From JAIBJP01 sp035639875 (GTDB taxonomy: Bacteria > Actinomycetota > Thermoleophilia > Gaiellales > Gaiellaceae): 7,424 nucleotides of DNA. Where the stretch lies: assembly GCA_035639875.1 (NCBI GenBank), contig DASQXE010000131.1, positions 1-7,424 on the forward strand, in the 5' to 3' direction. The notes under the pieces were generated by a model, which had not been told where the DNA came from, searched no databases, and was given only the letters and a program-made list of their open reading frames with translations. Both the position numbers and the translations under genes were made by a program. Positions 6,499-7,424 of this stretch are shown one piece after another (positions within the stretch are counted from its first letter, which is position 1; every line of letters begins with the position of its first letter).

Positions 6499-6539
6499 TT
6501 GCCTTCGAACCCGCGCCCCGCGCGTAGGCTGAAATCGTC
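6499..6539 (+). promoter_or_regulatory. Candidate promoter for the permease gene
   Basis: TAGGCT at 6525-6530 fits the actinobacterial -10 pattern TANNNT and lies nine bases before the GTG at 6540. Transcription would then start at or next to the start codon, giving a nearly leaderless message. This agrees with the absence of a Shine-Dalgarno site there. Upstream boxes are poor: TTGCCT (6499-6504) at 20 bp spacing or TTCGAA (6504-6509) at 15 bp. The 63-bp gap after the DUF1059-like gene holds no visible terminator, so read-through from the operon is also possible. Confidence 0.35.
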
Positions 6540-7424
6540 GTGGTCGTGACAGCAGCGCTCCTCGCGGTCGATGTCGCGGGTGAGCTCGGCGATGCGCTGA
6601 GCTTCGCCTTCGGCATGTTCTGGGAAATCCTTTGGGCTCTCATCCTGGGCTTTGTCCTCTCGGGCGCCGTGCAGGCCGCGGTCTCGAAGAGCGAGATGCG
6701 AAGGCTCCTGCCGGACAACTCGCCGCGATCGCTCTGCCTCGCCACGGGCCTCGGCGCCGCTTCTTCGTCCTGCTCCTACGCCGCTGTGGCCCTCGCCCGC
6801 TCGCTGTTCCGCAAGGGCGCGGATTTCACGGCCTCGATGGCCTTCGAGTTCGCGTCCACGAATCTCGTCGTCGAGCTCGGGATCATCATGGCCCTGCTCC
6901 TCGGGTGGCAGTTCACGCTTGGGGAGTTCATCGGCGGCCCGCTGATGATCGTCCTCCTCGCCCTCGTCTTCCGCGTCTTTCTAAAACGGCGGCTGGTCGA
7001 CGAAGCGCGCGAGCGCGCCGATCGTGGCGTGCTCGGACGGATGGAAGGTCACGCCGAGATGGACATGTCCGTGCACGAGGCGGGTCCGCTCTGGCGCCGG
7101 CTGACCTCGCCGAGAGGCTTCACCGCCGTGGCCAACTACTTCGTCATGGACTGGGCGGCAATCTGGATCGACGTAGTGGGCGGCCTTCTGATCGCCGGCG
7201 CACTCGCGGCCTGGGTGCCGGAGTCGTGGTGGCAGTCCCTCTTCGTCGAGAGCCACACGACGCTGGCCAAGTTCTGGGGCCCGGTGATCGGTCCCCTCGT
7301 TGCCATCCTCAGCTTCGTCTGCTCGATCGGGAACGTTCCACTGGCCGCGGTTCTCTGGAACGGCGGCATCAGCTTTGGCGGCGTGCTCGCGTTCATCTTC
7401 GCCGACCTGATCGTGCTTCCGATC
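6540..7424 (+). CDS. ArsP/DUF318-type permease, 3' end beyond window
   Basis: Open from GTG 6540 (an alternative GTG lies at 6546) to the right edge, giving 295 residues without a stop. It is an integral membrane protein of the DUF318/ArsP permease superfamily. The first half has SSSCSYAAVALARSLF (Cys78 at 6771-6773), then FEFASTNLVVELG. The second half has FVCSIGNVPLAAVLW (Cys261 at 7320-7322), then FGGVLAFIFADLIVLP. These two blocks align with each other, as expected for an internally duplicated transporter. A charged cytosolic loop rich in Arg, Glu and Met lies between them at about residues 150-195. ArsP itself exports methylarsenite and related organoarsenicals. Export of a methylated product made by the upstream methyltransferase would fit, but the family also contains members with unknown substrates. 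The GTG start has no ribosome site. Confidence 0.85.
   Translation, partial: MVVTAALLAVDVAGELGDALSFAFGMFWEILWALILGFVLSGAVQAAVSKSEMRRLLPDNSPRSLCLATGLGAASSSCSYAAVALARSLFRKGADFTASMAFEFASTNLVVELGIIMALLLGWQFTLGEFIGGPLMIVLLALVFRVFLKRRLVDEARERADRGVLGRMEGHAEMDMSVHEAGPLWRRLTSPRGFTAVANYFVMDWAAIWIDVVGGLLIAGALAAWVPESWWQSLFVESHTTLAKFWGPVIGPLVAILSFVCSIGNVPLAAVLWNGGISFGGVLAFIFADLIVLPI

Noticed and set aside
6652..6945. Plus-strand frame of 97 residues inside the permease gene
   Set aside because: It is Ser/Arg-rich and lies out of frame with the permease, whose membrane motifs are clear.

Overview
The window is high-GC DNA with strongly G/C-ending codons, several GTG/TTG starts and tightly overlapping genes. 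This fits a soil or sediment actinobacterium, perhaps a Thermoleophilia-type lineage, but that placement is inference from composition and protein flavour only.

Layout: (i) 47-1363 (+), a two-part protein of unknown function ending in a DUF4253-like domain; its start may lie upstream of the window. (ii) 1364-2069, a gene-poor stretch with two weak coding traces. (iii) 2070-3017 (-), a LysR-family regulator, divergent from (iv) a compact operon at 3087-6476 (+): a metallo-beta-lactamase-fold protein resembling persulfide dioxygenase, an MFS transporter fused to a C-terminal rhodanese domain, an ArsM-like SAM methyltransferase, and a 53-residue DUF1059-like protein. (v) 6540 to the right edge (+), a membrane permease of the ArsP/DUF318 superfamily, cut by the window end.

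The key observation is in the methyltransferase. Its frame meets TGA at 6127-6129, then continues for 60 more codons that encode a good family C-terminus and end at TAA 6310-6312, two bases before the next gene. The TGA sits exactly where the arsenite methyltransferase family has a conserved cysteine (Cys206 of human AS3MT, Cys224 of CmArsM). It is followed by a strong hairpin whose loop begins 17 nt after the TGA. This is the expected architecture of a bacterial selenoprotein, with Sec202 in a 262-residue enzyme. A standard gene caller would truncate it to 201 residues. The other two arsenic-binding cysteines of the family are absent, so the substrate may not be ordinary As(III).

Taken together the genes look like a sulfur/metalloid handling system: persulfide chemistry (MBL plus rhodanese), methylation by a selenoenzyme, a small Cys/His protein and two membrane transporters, under a divergent LysR regulator. 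The substrate (arsenic, selenium, another soft element or a persulfide) cannot be decided from sequence alone.
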